DNA from: an uncultured Lentisphaeria bacterium
GTDB lineage: Bacteria; Verrucomicrobiota; Lentisphaeria; Victivallales; Victivallaceae
NCBI GenBank assembly: GCA_949298075.1
Contig: CASFVA010000036.1
Span: 62,001-126,000 of the forward strand
Length of the DNA stretch: 64,000 bases
Direction: 5' to 3'
Shown: positions 51,531-59,949 of the stretch, in pieces
How the letters are laid out: each line of letters begins with the position of its first letter
Numbering within the stretch: the stretch's first letter is position 1
Notes under the pieces: generated by a model
What the model saw: only the letters and a program-made list of their open reading frames with translations
Databases searched by the model: none
Told to the model about the DNA's origin: nothing
Translations under genes and position numbers: made by a program

Positions 51531-53608
51531 TCCCAGTAAAAAAGTCTGTGCAGAAATGGCTTGCGCCGGTGCTGCTGCCGGTGCTGGCGGCCGGCTGTGC
51601 CTCCAGCGAGCGGCTGATCCGGCTGGGTCCGGCGGGGGAGTGCTACCGGCCGCCGGCTGAGGCGCGCATCAGTGATGGGGCATTCGGCAGTGTCGCCGGA
51701 CGCGCTCCGGCTGCAGTGCCCGCGACGCTGATCAATATCTGGCCGCTGTTTTTCCGCAGTGACGACTACGTTTCGGTTTTGTGGCCGCTGATGGATCTGG
51801 ACCGGTACGGCTGGGCGGTGCGCCCCTGGTTCAACCGGGAGGGCAATGAATTTTCGGTTCTGTTTCCGCTGGCGGCCTGGAATCCGGTCAACGGCGACGG
51901 CTGGGCCGGCAATGTCTATTGGAACCGGGAACGGTTCGGCGCATTTCCGTTGTTTCACTTCAGTGACGGTTTCAACTTCATTCTGCCGGTTTTCTGGAAC
52001 CGGCGGGAAGGTCGTCTGATCTCGTACGGCGTGCTGCCGCTGGCGTTGCGGCGGAAGGCCGGATTCAGTTTTGCCGGTCCGTTCTGGTGGGAGGCGTCCG
52101 CGGAGAGCTGGGCGGGTGGAGTCTTTCCGGTGGCGGGATTCCGGTCGTCGGGAATGAATCATGTCGGACCGGTCTGGTGGGATTTCCGGCAAGTTTCGGG
52201 GCTGAAGGACTTTGGAGTATTCCCGTTTTTCCGCTATGCGTCGGCCGGATCACAGTATTGTTTCCCGCTCTACGCCATCTGGCGGGAGGGCCGGGGCGTT
52301 CTGACGCCGCTGGCCGGCTGGTTCTGCGACGGGCGCCGTTCCATGTTCTCCATCCTGGGGCCGCTGTATCTGAGATGGCAGTTCCGGAATCCGCCGGGTG
52401 AGGAGAGTCTGCCCGGCATGCTGGTGGAGTCTGATCTGCGGCTCTGGGGCGGACTGGCGGTTTCGGAGGTCCGGCGGCGGCTGAGCTGGAAATCCTCCCG
52501 GGCTCTGCCGTGGCGGCTGCGGTCGTGGCGGAGCATTGCCGCTGACCGCGAGCTGGCGGAAATCCTGTTGAACCGGTTCGATCCGGAGCTGGAACTGCCG
52601 GCGTCTCCGGAGGAGATGGTCCGGTTTGTCCGTCAGGTCCGGGACCGGCACACCTTCATTTCCGAGGGCCGTTTTGCCGGGTTTCTGCCGGTGGCGGCCT
52701 GGGGCCGCGAAGGGGAGTTCCGCAGCCTGTGGATTCTGCCCTGCCTGTATGAAAGCGCGGCCGGCGAGCCCCGGCACTTTTCGTTGCTCGGTCCTTTCGG
52801 ATTCATCTGGAACCGGGATCGCTCACCCGGATCTTTCGGTCTGCCGCTGCGCCGGACCTCCTGGTCGGCGCTGCCATTGCTCAGCGGCTGCACCTTTCGG
52901 GAAACGCTGGTTCCCGAACCGCGTTTGGACGACCTGAAACAGGCGGAACGGCTGATTCATGCCAACGCCAGGTCCGAGACGGAGTTCCGGTGCCGGCTGC
53001 TCAGGGTGGCGCCGGATCTGGAGTTGCCGGACCGGACCTGCGACAGCAATCTGCGCCGGGATTTGGTTGAGTCGGCCGCCCGCCGGGCCGACTTCCGGGT
53101 CCGGGTCGACTGCACGGCCTGGTGTCTGCCGTTGTTCTGGTACAAGGATACGACCGAACAGTTCCGGCTGTTTCTTCCGGCGCTGGTGACCGGCTGGAGC
53201 CGGGACGGGGACAGCCGCCGGTTCGGCAGTCTGCCGCTGTTGAGCTGGTGGAACTCCACGGCTGACTCCGATGCGTTTGCGGTGCTGTTTCCGCTGTGGT
53301 ATCGGTGGCGGGAGCCGGAGTCGTCCGGCTGGCGGATTCTGGGATGGCTGGCGCGGCAGGAGCGCCGGGGAGCAGACCGCTCGCATTTCAGTATTCTTGA
53401 GTATCTCTTCCGCCACCGGCGCAGCGGCGTGGAATCGGAAACTCTGATTTTTCCTTTCATCAGTGTGCGGCGTTCCGGAGACGAGGCTCTGAGCTGGTCG
53501 TTTCTGTGGCGGGTGTTGGATTACCACCGCCGCGGCGGCCGGAGCGGAGGACACCTTTTTTTCATTCCTTTCGGTGATCCCGAAGTCGGGGATGACTGGA
53601 CAAAATAA
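51527..53608 (+). CDS. Large aromatic-rich repetitive lipoprotein of unknown function
   Basis: The 693-residue product has a lipoprotein signal peptide with the lipobox LAAGC at about residues 20-24, after a KKSVQKW positive start. The mature chain repeats short beta-prone modules with W/F-P-L and F-P-L-F cores (IWPLFFRSDDY, LWPLMDLDRYG, VFPFFRYASAG, LFPLWYRWREPE). Such pattern suggests a repeated beta-structure, perhaps outer-membrane associated. No enzyme motif is visible and no family is recognised. It starts with GTG overlapping the RodZ-like stop, hinting at an envelope or shape role; that is inference. Confidence 0.78.
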   Translation: MIPVKKSVQKWLAPVLLPVLAAGCASSERLIRLGPAGECYRPPAEARISDGAFGSVAGRAPAAVPATLINIWPLFFRSDDYVSVLWPLMDLDRYGWAVRPWFNREGNEFSVLFPLAAWNPVNGDGWAGNVYWNRERFGAFPLFHFSDGFNFILPVFWNRREGRLISYGVLPLALRRKAGFSFAGPFWWEASAESWAGGVFPVAGFRSSGMNHVGPVWWDFRQVSGLKDFGVFPFFRYASAGSQYCFPLYAIWREGRGVLTPLAGWFCDGRRSMFSILGPLYLRWQFRNPPGEESLPGMLVESDLRLWGGLAVSEVRRRLSWKSSRALPWRLRSWRSIAADRELAEILLNRFDPELELPASPEEMVRFVRQVRDRHTFISEGRFAGFLPVAAWGREGEFRSLWILPCLYESAAGEPRHFSLLGPFGFIWNRDRSPGSFGLPLRRTSWSALPLLSGCTFRETLVPEPRLDDLKQAERLIHANARSETEFRCRLLRVAPDLELPDRTCDSNLRRDLVESAARRADFRVRVDCTAWCLPLFWYKDTTEQFRLFLPALVTGWSRDGDSRRFGSLPLLSWWNSTADSDAFAVLFPLWYRWREPESSGWRILGWLARQERRGADRSHFSILEYLFRHRRSGVESETLIFPFISVRRSGDEALSWSFLWRVLDYHRRGGRSGGHLFFIPFGDPEVGDDWTK

Positions 53609-53661
53609 TCAAACGGTGATATATTTAAACCGGTCAAAAACTCGATTGTGCAAAATCTTAT

Positions 53662-54108
53662 ATGAAAATTCTACTGGTCAACGGTCCCAACCTGCAGTTG
53701 CTCGGCAGCCGCGAGCCTGAAATTTACGGCCGCGTCACTCTGCCGGAAATCGTCTGCCGGCTGCGCCGGATTGCCGGCGAACTCGGCGTTGAGCTGGTCG
53801 ACCGCCAGTCCAACCACGAGGGCGATCTGGTCGACTGGATCGGTGCGGCTCCGGCGGAAGGTTTTGCCGGCATCGTGATCAATCCCGCCGCCTACACCCA
53901 CACCTCCGTGGCGGTGCGCGACGCTCTGGCGGCGGCGGCGCTGCCGGCGGTCGAGGTGCACATGAGCAATATCCATGATCGGGAGGATTTCCGGTCGCGT
54001 TCCCTGACGGCGCCGGCCTGTGTCGGCGTCTTCTGCGGTTTCGGAGCCGCCACCTACGAGTGGGCTTTGCGGGCGCTGGCAGCCCGCCTTGAACATAACG
54101 CCGGCTGA
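53662..54108 (+). CDS. aroQ: 3-dehydroquinate dehydratase, type II
   Basis: AroQ dehydrates 3-dehydroquinate in the shikimate pathway. The 148-residue protein has [17 protein letters not shown] with the catalytic tyrosine, [29 protein letters not shown], and [18 protein letters not shown] with the catalytic histidine. The start ATG is at 53662. It lies just ahead of accB-accC, a common neighbour order in other bacteria. Confidence 0.95.
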   Translation: MKILLVNGPNLQLLGSREPEIYGRVTLPEIVCRLRRIAGELGVELVDRQSNHEGDLVDWIGAAPAEGFAGIVINPAAYTHTSVAVRDALAAAALPAVEVHMSNIHDREDFRSRSLTAPACVGVFCGFGAATYEWALRALAARLEHNAG

Positions 54109-54152
54109 ATCCCGTTTCGGGAGCCGGACCAAAACAGAAAAGAGCTTTACCC

Positions 54153-54605
54153 ATGAAGATTGACGAAATTAAAACCATTGTCAAGCTGATGTCCGAGTAC
54201 GGCATCACCGAATTCAACATTGAAGCCGACAACTGCAAGGTCTGCATGCGGCGGGAATCCGCGGCGCCCGGGGCTCCGGCGGTTTATGCGGCTCCGGCGG
54301 TGCTTCCGGCCATGCCGGCGGTTCCGGCGCAGCCTGCGACGGCTCCGGCGGCCCCGGCGGCTTCTGAAGTGCGCGAAACCGTTGATTCGCCGCTGGTGGG
54401 TACTTTCTACCGTGCGGCTTCACCCGAGGCCAAGGCCTTTGTTTCGGTCGGCGACACCGTGACCGCCGACACGACGATCGGCATCATCGAGGCGATGAAG
54501 GTCATGAATGAGATCAAGGCCGAGAAGTCCGGTGTGGTCAAGGAGATCCTGGTCGAGAACGGTCAGCCGGTGGAATACGGTCAGCCGCTGATTGTGCTGG
54601 GTTGA
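54153..54605 (+). CDS. accB: Biotin carboxyl carrier protein of acetyl-CoA carboxylase
   Basis: AccB carries biotin between the carboxylase and the transferase. The 150-residue protein has an N-terminal helical part, a Pro-Ala-rich linker (about residues 35-72), and the biotinyl domain with [18 protein letters not shown] and the biotin-lysine motif [19 protein letters not shown] precedes the ATG. It ends 31 bases before accC. Confidence 0.95.
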   Translation: MKIDEIKTIVKLMSEYGITEFNIEADNCKVCMRRESAAPGAPAVYAAPAVLPAMPAVPAQPATAPAAPAASEVRETVDSPLVGTFYRAASPEAKAFVSVGDTVTADTTIGIIEAMKVMNEIKAEKSGVVKEILVENGQPVEYGQPLIVLG

Positions 54606-54636
54606 CGCAACTTGAGTTCATAACCCCGGAAGCATC

Positions 54637-56010
54637 ATGTTCAATAAAGTTCTGATTGCCAATCGCGGCGAAATCGCGCTCCGGATCAACCGGGCCTGCC
54701 GTGAACTGGGCATCCATACGGTACAGGTCTATTCCCAGGCCGACGCCGACTCCCTGGCGGTGCGCCTGGCCGACGAGGCGGTTTGCATCGGACCGGCGCA
54801 GTCGGCCTCCAGTTATCTGCTGATCGACCGGATTCTGTCGGTGGCCGCCATCTGCGACGTGGAGGCGATTCACCCCGGTTACGGGTTTCTCTCTGAAAAC
54901 GCTTATTTCGCTGAAGCCTGCCGCAAGCACGGGATTGTATTCATCGGTCCCACTCCGGAGGCGATGCGGGCGCTGGGCGACAAGGCCAGCGCCCGGGCCA
55001 CGATGAAAAAGGCGGGAGTTCCGACCACGCCGGGCAGCGACGGCCTCATCACCAGCGAGGAGGAGGCGCTCAAAATCGCCCACCAGCTTAAATATCCGGT
55101 CATTATCAAAGCGTCCGCCGGCGGCGGCGGCCGCGGCATGCGCATTGCCCATAATGATGCGAGTCTGATTCAGGGGTACTACGCCGCCAAGGCCGAGGCG
55201 GAGAGCGCTTTCGCCAACGGCGAACTCTATATGGAAAAATTTGTGGTCAATCCCCGCCATATCGAGGTGCAGATTCTGGCCGACAACTTCGGCAATGTCA
55301 TCCACCTGGGCGAGCGCGACTGCAGCGTGCAGCGCCGCAACCAGAAGCTCATTGAGGAGTCGCCGTCGCCGGCGCTTTCGGCCAAGTTGCGCGAACGCAT
55401 CGGCATGGCTGCGGTCAAGGCGGCCCGGGCGGCCAATTACACCAGTGCCGGAACCATTGAATTCCTGCTCAACAACGACGGCTCGTTCTATTTCATGGAA
55501 ATGAACACCCGCATTCAGGTGGAACATCCGGTCACGGAAATGATCACCGGTTTTGACATCGTCAAGGAGCAGATCCGCATTGCCGCCGGCGAACGCATGA
55601 CGGTGCGCCAGAAGGATATCCGTTTCACCGGCCACGCGATCGAGTGCCGGATCAACGCCGAGGATCCGGACCGCGAGTTTGCGCCGTCGCCCGGCCAGGT
55701 GTCGCTGTTCATCCCGGCCGGCGGCGCCAATGTGCGCATGGATACGCACGTCTACTCCGGCTACAAAATTCCGCCCTATTACGACAGCCTGATCGGCAAG
55801 CTGATTGTGCACGGAACCGACCGGAACGACGCCCTGGCCATCTGCCGCCGGGCGCTGGATGAGGTGGTGGTTGAAGGGGTCAGAACCACGCTGCCGTTCC
55901 TGAAAAAGGTGGTGCGGCACAAGAGCTTCAACGAAGGCAAGTACGATACCGGGTTTGTCGCCCGGATGTTGCAGGAGCACAATAATTCACTCAAGGAGGA
56001 AAAAGCATGA
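54637..56010 (+). CDS. accC: Biotin carboxylase of acetyl-CoA carboxylase
   Basis: AccC carboxylates biotin with ATP and bicarbonate. The 457-residue protein is full length and shows [16 protein letters not shown] at the start, [13 protein letters not shown], the ATP-grasp loop [11 protein letters not shown] near residue 163, [13 protein letters not shown], and [16 protein letters not shown] near residue 289. It overlaps the Asp23-family gene by 4 bases (ATGA). Confidence 0.96.
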   Translation: MFNKVLIANRGEIALRINRACRELGIHTVQVYSQADADSLAVRLADEAVCIGPAQSASSYLLIDRILSVAAICDVEAIHPGYGFLSENAYFAEACRKHGIVFIGPTPEAMRALGDKASARATMKKAGVPTTPGSDGLITSEEEALKIAHQLKYPVIIKASAGGGGRGMRIAHNDASLIQGYYAAKAEAESAFANGELYMEKFVVNPRHIEVQILADNFGNVIHLGERDCSVQRRNQKLIEESPSPALSAKLRERIGMAAVKAARAANYTSAGTIEFLLNNDGSFYFMEMNTRIQVEHPVTEMITGFDIVKEQIRIAAGERMTVRQKDIRFTGHAIECRINAEDPDREFAPSPGQVSLFIPAGGANVRMDTHVYSGYKIPPYYDSLIGKLIVHGTDRNDALAICRRALDEVVVEGVRTTLPFLKKVVRHKSFNEGKYDTGFVARMLQEHNNSLKEEKA

Positions 56011-56489
56011 AAGCCGCAGCTGAGACCAAAAAAACGGCCGCTAAAACTCAGGAAGTCTCCTCCGTGGCCAGCATCAGCGAAGGTTCCGATCTGGGCCTGG
56101 TGAAAATCCATGAAAACGTGATCGCCTCGCTGGTGCGGCGGGCGACGCTGGAAACGGAAGGGGTTTCCCGACTGTCCGGCAGCTCCATTGTGGACAACAT
56201 TGCCGAGATTGTCGGCAGCCGCCGGATGCAGGCCCGGGCGATCTCGATTGACCTTTCTGAAGAGAACCGGGTCAGAATCGAGGTCAAGCTCAACATCAAG
56301 TTCGGTTACAAGGTTCCCGAGCTGGCGGAAAAAGTTCAGAAAGCGGTCATCTCGCTGGTGGAATCCACCACCGGCATGACGGTGACCAGCGTCAACGTGC
56401 TGATTCAGGACATTGAGGAGGAGGAACCGGTAGTGGATGAAGAGGCCGAAGCCGATTCCGTGCCCGCCGCCGCGCTGCCGCCGCAATAA
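56007..56489 (+). CDS. Asp23/Gls24 family envelope stress-type protein
   Basis: The 160-residue protein matches the Asp23/Gls24 family: [25 protein letters not shown] near residue 32, [27 protein letters not shown], and [13 protein letters not shown], followed by an acidic tail. In Firmicutes this family is membrane-attached through AmaP and linked to cell-wall stress. The order accB-accC-asp23 is also seen there. Coupling to accC by a 4-base overlap suggests co-expression. Confidence 0.88.
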   Translation: MKAAAETKKTAAKTQEVSSVASISEGSDLGLVKIHENVIASLVRRATLETEGVSRLSGSSIVDNIAEIVGSRRMQARAISIDLSEENRVRIEVKLNIKFGYKVPELAEKVQKAVISLVESTTGMTVTSVNVLIQDIEEEEPVVDEEAEADSVPAAALPPQ

Positions 56490-56522
56490 TAACCGGATCC
56501 GGATTCGGGGAGTGGTCTCATC

Positions 56523-57062
56523 ATGAATCTGCTTGCATCAATTGCTGACGGCTGGCGCACGGTATGCAGCGCCGAGTTCTGGCGCATGCTGCTGTCGGAT
56601 GACTTCAACCGGGGATATTTCACCGCGCTGGTGCTGGTTATATTGTTCCTGCTCCTGGTGCTGGTGGTGCGGATTGTCTTTGCCCTGATCTTCCGGACCC
56701 GGAGCTGCCGGGCGGTGACGATCGAGCAGGAGCATGGCAGTTTTTCCGTTTCCGCCGCGGCGATTACCGGGGCGGCAAAGCAGGAGCTGGAGCACATCCC
56801 CGGGCTGGAAGTCCGCAGAATCCGGTTGTATCGGCGGAGCGGCAAATACATCCTTGCCATCGGATGCGCCTTCGCCGCCGGAACGCGCTGTTCTGAAATC
56901 GCCCTGGAGATCCGGCCCCGGCTGCTGGAAAAGTTCAAGGAGTATTTCGGAATTGAGACGATCGGGGAAATCCGCATTGCGGTGGAAAAGATTTCCCCCG
57001 GAGCCGGTCAGAGGAACGATTCCGGAACCGATGATTCCTCCGTCCGTTTTACTGGCTTCTGA
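56523..57062 (+). CDS. AmaP-like membrane anchor protein
   Basis: The 179-residue protein has a hydrophobic segment near residues 38-58 (LVLVILFLLLVLVVRIVFAL). It is followed by an Asp23-related domain with GSFSVSAAAITGAAKQELEHI and VRRIRLYRR. This fits AmaP, the membrane anchor of Asp23 in Gram-positive bacteria, and its place directly after an Asp23 gene supports that. Only one clear membrane segment is seen. It overlaps the start of maf by 32 bases. Confidence 0.75.
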   Translation: MNLLASIADGWRTVCSAEFWRMLLSDDFNRGYFTALVLVILFLLLVLVVRIVFALIFRTRSCRAVTIEQEHGSFSVSAAAITGAAKQELEHIPGLEVRRIRLYRRSGKYILAIGCAFAAGTRCSEIALEIRPRLLEKFKEYFGIETIGEIRIAVEKISPGAGQRNDSGTDDSSVRFTGF

Positions 57063-57597
57063 ATCGCCGCGCCGCCGGGAACTGCTCGGGCGGCTCGGTA
57101 TTGATTTCAAGGTGGAGACGGCGCCGGTCGAGGAATTGACCGCCGCCGCCGATCCCCGTTCGGTTCCGCTGCTCAATGCGGCGGCCAAAGCCGCAGCCGT
57201 GGCGGAGCGTCATCCCGCCGCCGTGGTAATAGGCGCGGACACCGTCATTTGCCTTAACGGTCGGATTATCGGCAAGCCGTGCGACCTGGAGGAGGCGCGG
57301 CGTACGTTGCTGGAACTGTCCGGAGTCACCCATGAAGTCATCACCGGGGTGGCGCTCATCTGCCGGAACCGGGGACTGGAAAAGGTGTGGAGCGAGATTT
57401 CCCGGGTTACTTTCAAGCCGCTGTCACCGGAGCGCGTGGATGAATATCTCCGACTGGTCCACGTGCTTGACAAGGCCGGCTCCTACGCGCTTCAGGAACA
57501 CGGCGCTCTGATCGTTGACCGGGTGGAGGGCGACCCCGACAACATTGTCGGGCTGCCGCTGGGCCGGCTGCGCCGGGAACTGGCGAACCTGAACTGA
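57031..57597 (+). CDS. maf: Maf family nucleoside triphosphate pyrophosphatase
   Basis: Maf proteins hydrolyse non-canonical or pyrimidine nucleoside triphosphates. The 188-residue protein shows LLASESPRRRELLGRLGI, AVVIGADTVICLNGRIIGKP, the THEVITGVAL strand and AGSYALQEHGALIVDRVEGD, all conserved family segments. ATG at 57031 lies inside the end of the AmaP-like gene; its ribosome site is weak, so it may be coupled. Confidence 0.92.
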   Translation: MIPPSVLLASESPRRRELLGRLGIDFKVETAPVEELTAAADPRSVPLLNAAAKAAAVAERHPAAVVIGADTVICLNGRIIGKPCDLEEARRTLLELSGVTHEVITGVALICRNRGLEKVWSEISRVTFKPLSPERVDEYLRLVHVLDKAGSYALQEHGALIVDRVEGDPDNIVGLPLGRLRRELANLN

Positions 57598-57685
57598 CTG
57601 CCGTTGAAAAAGGCGGTTTCCGTGCGGGGTGCGCCCGCCGGTTGTTGCTCTTTCCGGATTTTTGCCGGCCGGTTGAAATCACCTC

Positions 57686-57713
57686 TTGCAAAAATGTTTT
57701 GCCGCGCTACATT
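57686..57713 (+). promoter_or_regulatory. Candidate promoter of the GH141-like gene
   Basis: TTGCAA (57686-57691) and TACATT (57708-57713) are 16 bases apart, about 60 bases before the gene. Confidence 0.5.
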
Positions 57714-57775
57714 AAACTCCTGATTCGAGCTGTCGGAAATTCCGATGGCGGCATGTCATCAAGGAGGGGCGATTT

Positions 57776-59875
57776 ATGATTTCCGAACTTACGATCACTC
57801 CGCCATCCGGCAGCGGGGCGGCGGCCGGGACGCCTGGTGAACTGCATTCCATTCCCGAAGCGCTGGAGGAGTTGCGCAACCTGAATCTCCGGGGAGAACT
57901 TCGGCTGCCGGCCACGGTCTGGTGTCGCGGCGGGGTTTATCCCGTGACGGAGCCGATGCTGATCGGTTCCGGTCTGGCGCTGCCGGTCACGTTCCGGGCG
58001 GCGCCCGGCGAGGAACCGGTGTTCGACGGCGGCTGCCACCTTAAGGACTGGGAGGAGACTGAACTCAACGGCTGCCGGGTGCTGCGCGCCCGGGTGCCCG
58101 CCGCGGCTGTGATTGACGGAGCGGTGCATCAGTTTCATGCCAACGGACGGCGCGGAGTCTGTGCGTCCTGGCCGAAAGCTCCCGAAGTCCTGACTCCGGA
58201 AAAGCCCGGAGTCGAATTTCGGAACACGCTTTTCAACCCCTCCAACTGCTTTTATGTCAGACCGGGCGATTTCAATCCCTCCTGGTATAATCCGCAGGGC
58301 ATTGAAGTTCGGATGTTCCAGCTCTGGACCGAGTCGCATCTGCCGGTGGAGTCGTTTGATTCCGCGACCGGGCTGGTGACATTCCGCTATCATATTCGTT
58401 GCGAGGTCAACGTGGCCAGCACCCGGTACGTCTGGCAGAATGTCCGGGAGGCCCTGACCGAACCCGGCGAATATTACTTTGACAATCTGGAACGTTATCT
58501 ATATTATTTCCCCCGGCCGGGCGAGACGGCGGCCAACCTGGACGGGGTGGTGCCCCGGAGCGGAGTGCTGCTGATGATTGCCGGTTCGGAACGTGATCCG
58601 GTGCAGAACCTCCGGTTTGAGGGACTGACCTTCCGCTACGGGGGCGCCGGTACGCCGGAAAGCGGCCGCGATTACGATTTTCCGGCTTCGCCGGGTGTGC
58701 CGCTGTGCCGTAATCACTTTGCCGGACAGCGTTTTCCCCGGCTGCGCTACGGCGGCAGTGTGCAGGCCTCCGCCGGGGTTCCGGGCGTCATCATGATGAC
58801 CGGGGTCCGGAACTGCGCACTGGAAAACTGCCGGATTGAACACTGCAACTGGTACGGAATCGGCATTGCCGCCGGAGTTTCGGGGCTCACGCTGTCCGGC
58901 AACGAACTGGCCGATCTGGGCGGCGGCGGTATCAGCGCCTGCGGCTGCCCGGCGGAAGAGCATGCGCCGGAACAGGCGGTTCACCACCTGGTCATAACAG
59001 ACAATCACATCCATGACTGCGGCGCGTTTTTCCTGAGTTCGGTCGGGATTCTGCTCGGACACGTCCGGAACACCCTGGTTGAGCACAATCACGTGCATGA
59101 CCTCTGTTACTCGGCCATTTCCTGCGGCTGGGTCTGGGGCTACGGTGACAACGCCGCCCGCGAGAACCGCATCGGCTTCAATCGGCTGCACGACATCGGC
59201 AAGGGGGTGCTGTGCGACATGGGAGGCATCTACATGCTCGGGGTCCAGCCCGGCTCCCGGATTTATAACAATCTGGTGTACAATGTGCAGTGCCGCTTCT
59301 ACGGCGGCTGGGGCATTTACACTGACGAGGGCTCATCGCACATCGTCATAGAGAACAACATCTGCTTTGACTGTTCCCGGGAGGCTTTCCATCAGCATTT
59401 CGGACGGGAAAATCTGGTTCGGGGCAACATCGCCGCGTTTGGCGGCGACAGCGGCATCGCCATTTCAGTCGGCCGCCGGCGCCAGCGTGGGTATGCGTCG
59501 CCGGGAGAAAACTACACGGTCGGCTACAACTTCTTCGGCAATGTCATTCTGGTGGATGGCACGCCGTTTTACCGGGGCGGGGATTCCGGAGCAATCAGCG
59601 CGGAACATTTGTTCACTGATCTGAACGTGCTCTTCGATTTGTCCGGTTCCGGGGAGAGTCCGGCGGCAGTCTGCGGGGATCCGCGGCAGTGGTCCCGGTC
59701 GGAATGGCGGGCGGCCGGCCACGACAGGCATTCTGAATTTGCCGACCCGGGGTTTGTGGATGCCCGGAACCGCGACTTTCACCTTAAAGCGGATTCCATT
59801 CTGCGGCAGTCCGGATTCCCGGATCCGGCGGTGACGCTGGATCAGGCCGGAGTGCGCCCGCTGTCGGAACGGTAG
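57776..59875 (+). CDS. Right-handed parallel beta-helix protein, GH141-like
   Basis: The 699-residue protein starts at ATG 57776 after AAGGAGGGG. An N-terminal domain (YYFDNLERYLYYFPRPGET; FRAAPGEEPVFDGG) precedes a beta-helix with repeats such as NCALENCRIEHCNWYGIGI, LVITDNHIHDCGAFFLSS, GGIYMLGVQPGSRIYNN and HIVIENNICFDC. This architecture matches GH141 (fucosidase/xylanase-type) and related beta-helix proteins. The active site cannot be named with certainty. No signal peptide is visible, so it may be cytoplasmic and act on imported oligosaccharides. Confidence 0.75.
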   Translation: MISELTITPPSGSGAAAGTPGELHSIPEALEELRNLNLRGELRLPATVWCRGGVYPVTEPMLIGSGLALPVTFRAAPGEEPVFDGGCHLKDWEETELNGCRVLRARVPAAAVIDGAVHQFHANGRRGVCASWPKAPEVLTPEKPGVEFRNTLFNPSNCFYVRPGDFNPSWYNPQGIEVRMFQLWTESHLPVESFDSATGLVTFRYHIRCEVNVASTRYVWQNVREALTEPGEYYFDNLERYLYYFPRPGETAANLDGVVPRSGVLLMIAGSERDPVQNLRFEGLTFRYGGAGTPESGRDYDFPASPGVPLCRNHFAGQRFPRLRYGGSVQASAGVPGVIMMTGVRNCALENCRIEHCNWYGIGIAAGVSGLTLSGNELADLGGGGISACGCPAEEHAPEQAVHHLVITDNHIHDCGAFFLSSVGILLGHVRNTLVEHNHVHDLCYSAISCGWVWGYGDNAARENRIGFNRLHDIGKGVLCDMGGIYMLGVQPGSRIYNNLVYNVQCRFYGGWGIYTDEGSSHIVIENNICFDCSREAFHQHFGRENLVRGNIAAFGGDSGIAISVGRRRQRGYASPGENYTVGYNFFGNVILVDGTPFYRGGDSGAISAEHLFTDLNVLFDLSGSGESPAAVCGDPRQWSRSEWRAAGHDRHSEFADPGFVDARNRDFHLKADSILRQSGFPDPAVTLDQAGVRPLSER

Positions 59876-59917
59876 TTCCGGGCGGCGCCGTTTTCGGGAA
59901 ATCCCGGAATGAAATGA

Positions 59918-59943
59918 AGCGGGGGAGCGCTGGCTCCCCCGCT
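59918..59943. terminator. Hairpin between convergent GH141-like and symporter genes
   Basis: An 11-bp perfect stem (AGCGGGGGAGC with GCTCCCCCGCT) encloses a GCTG loop. T-richness after it is weak on both strands. It probably ends both transcripts. Confidence 0.6.
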
Positions 59944-59949
59944 CTGACG

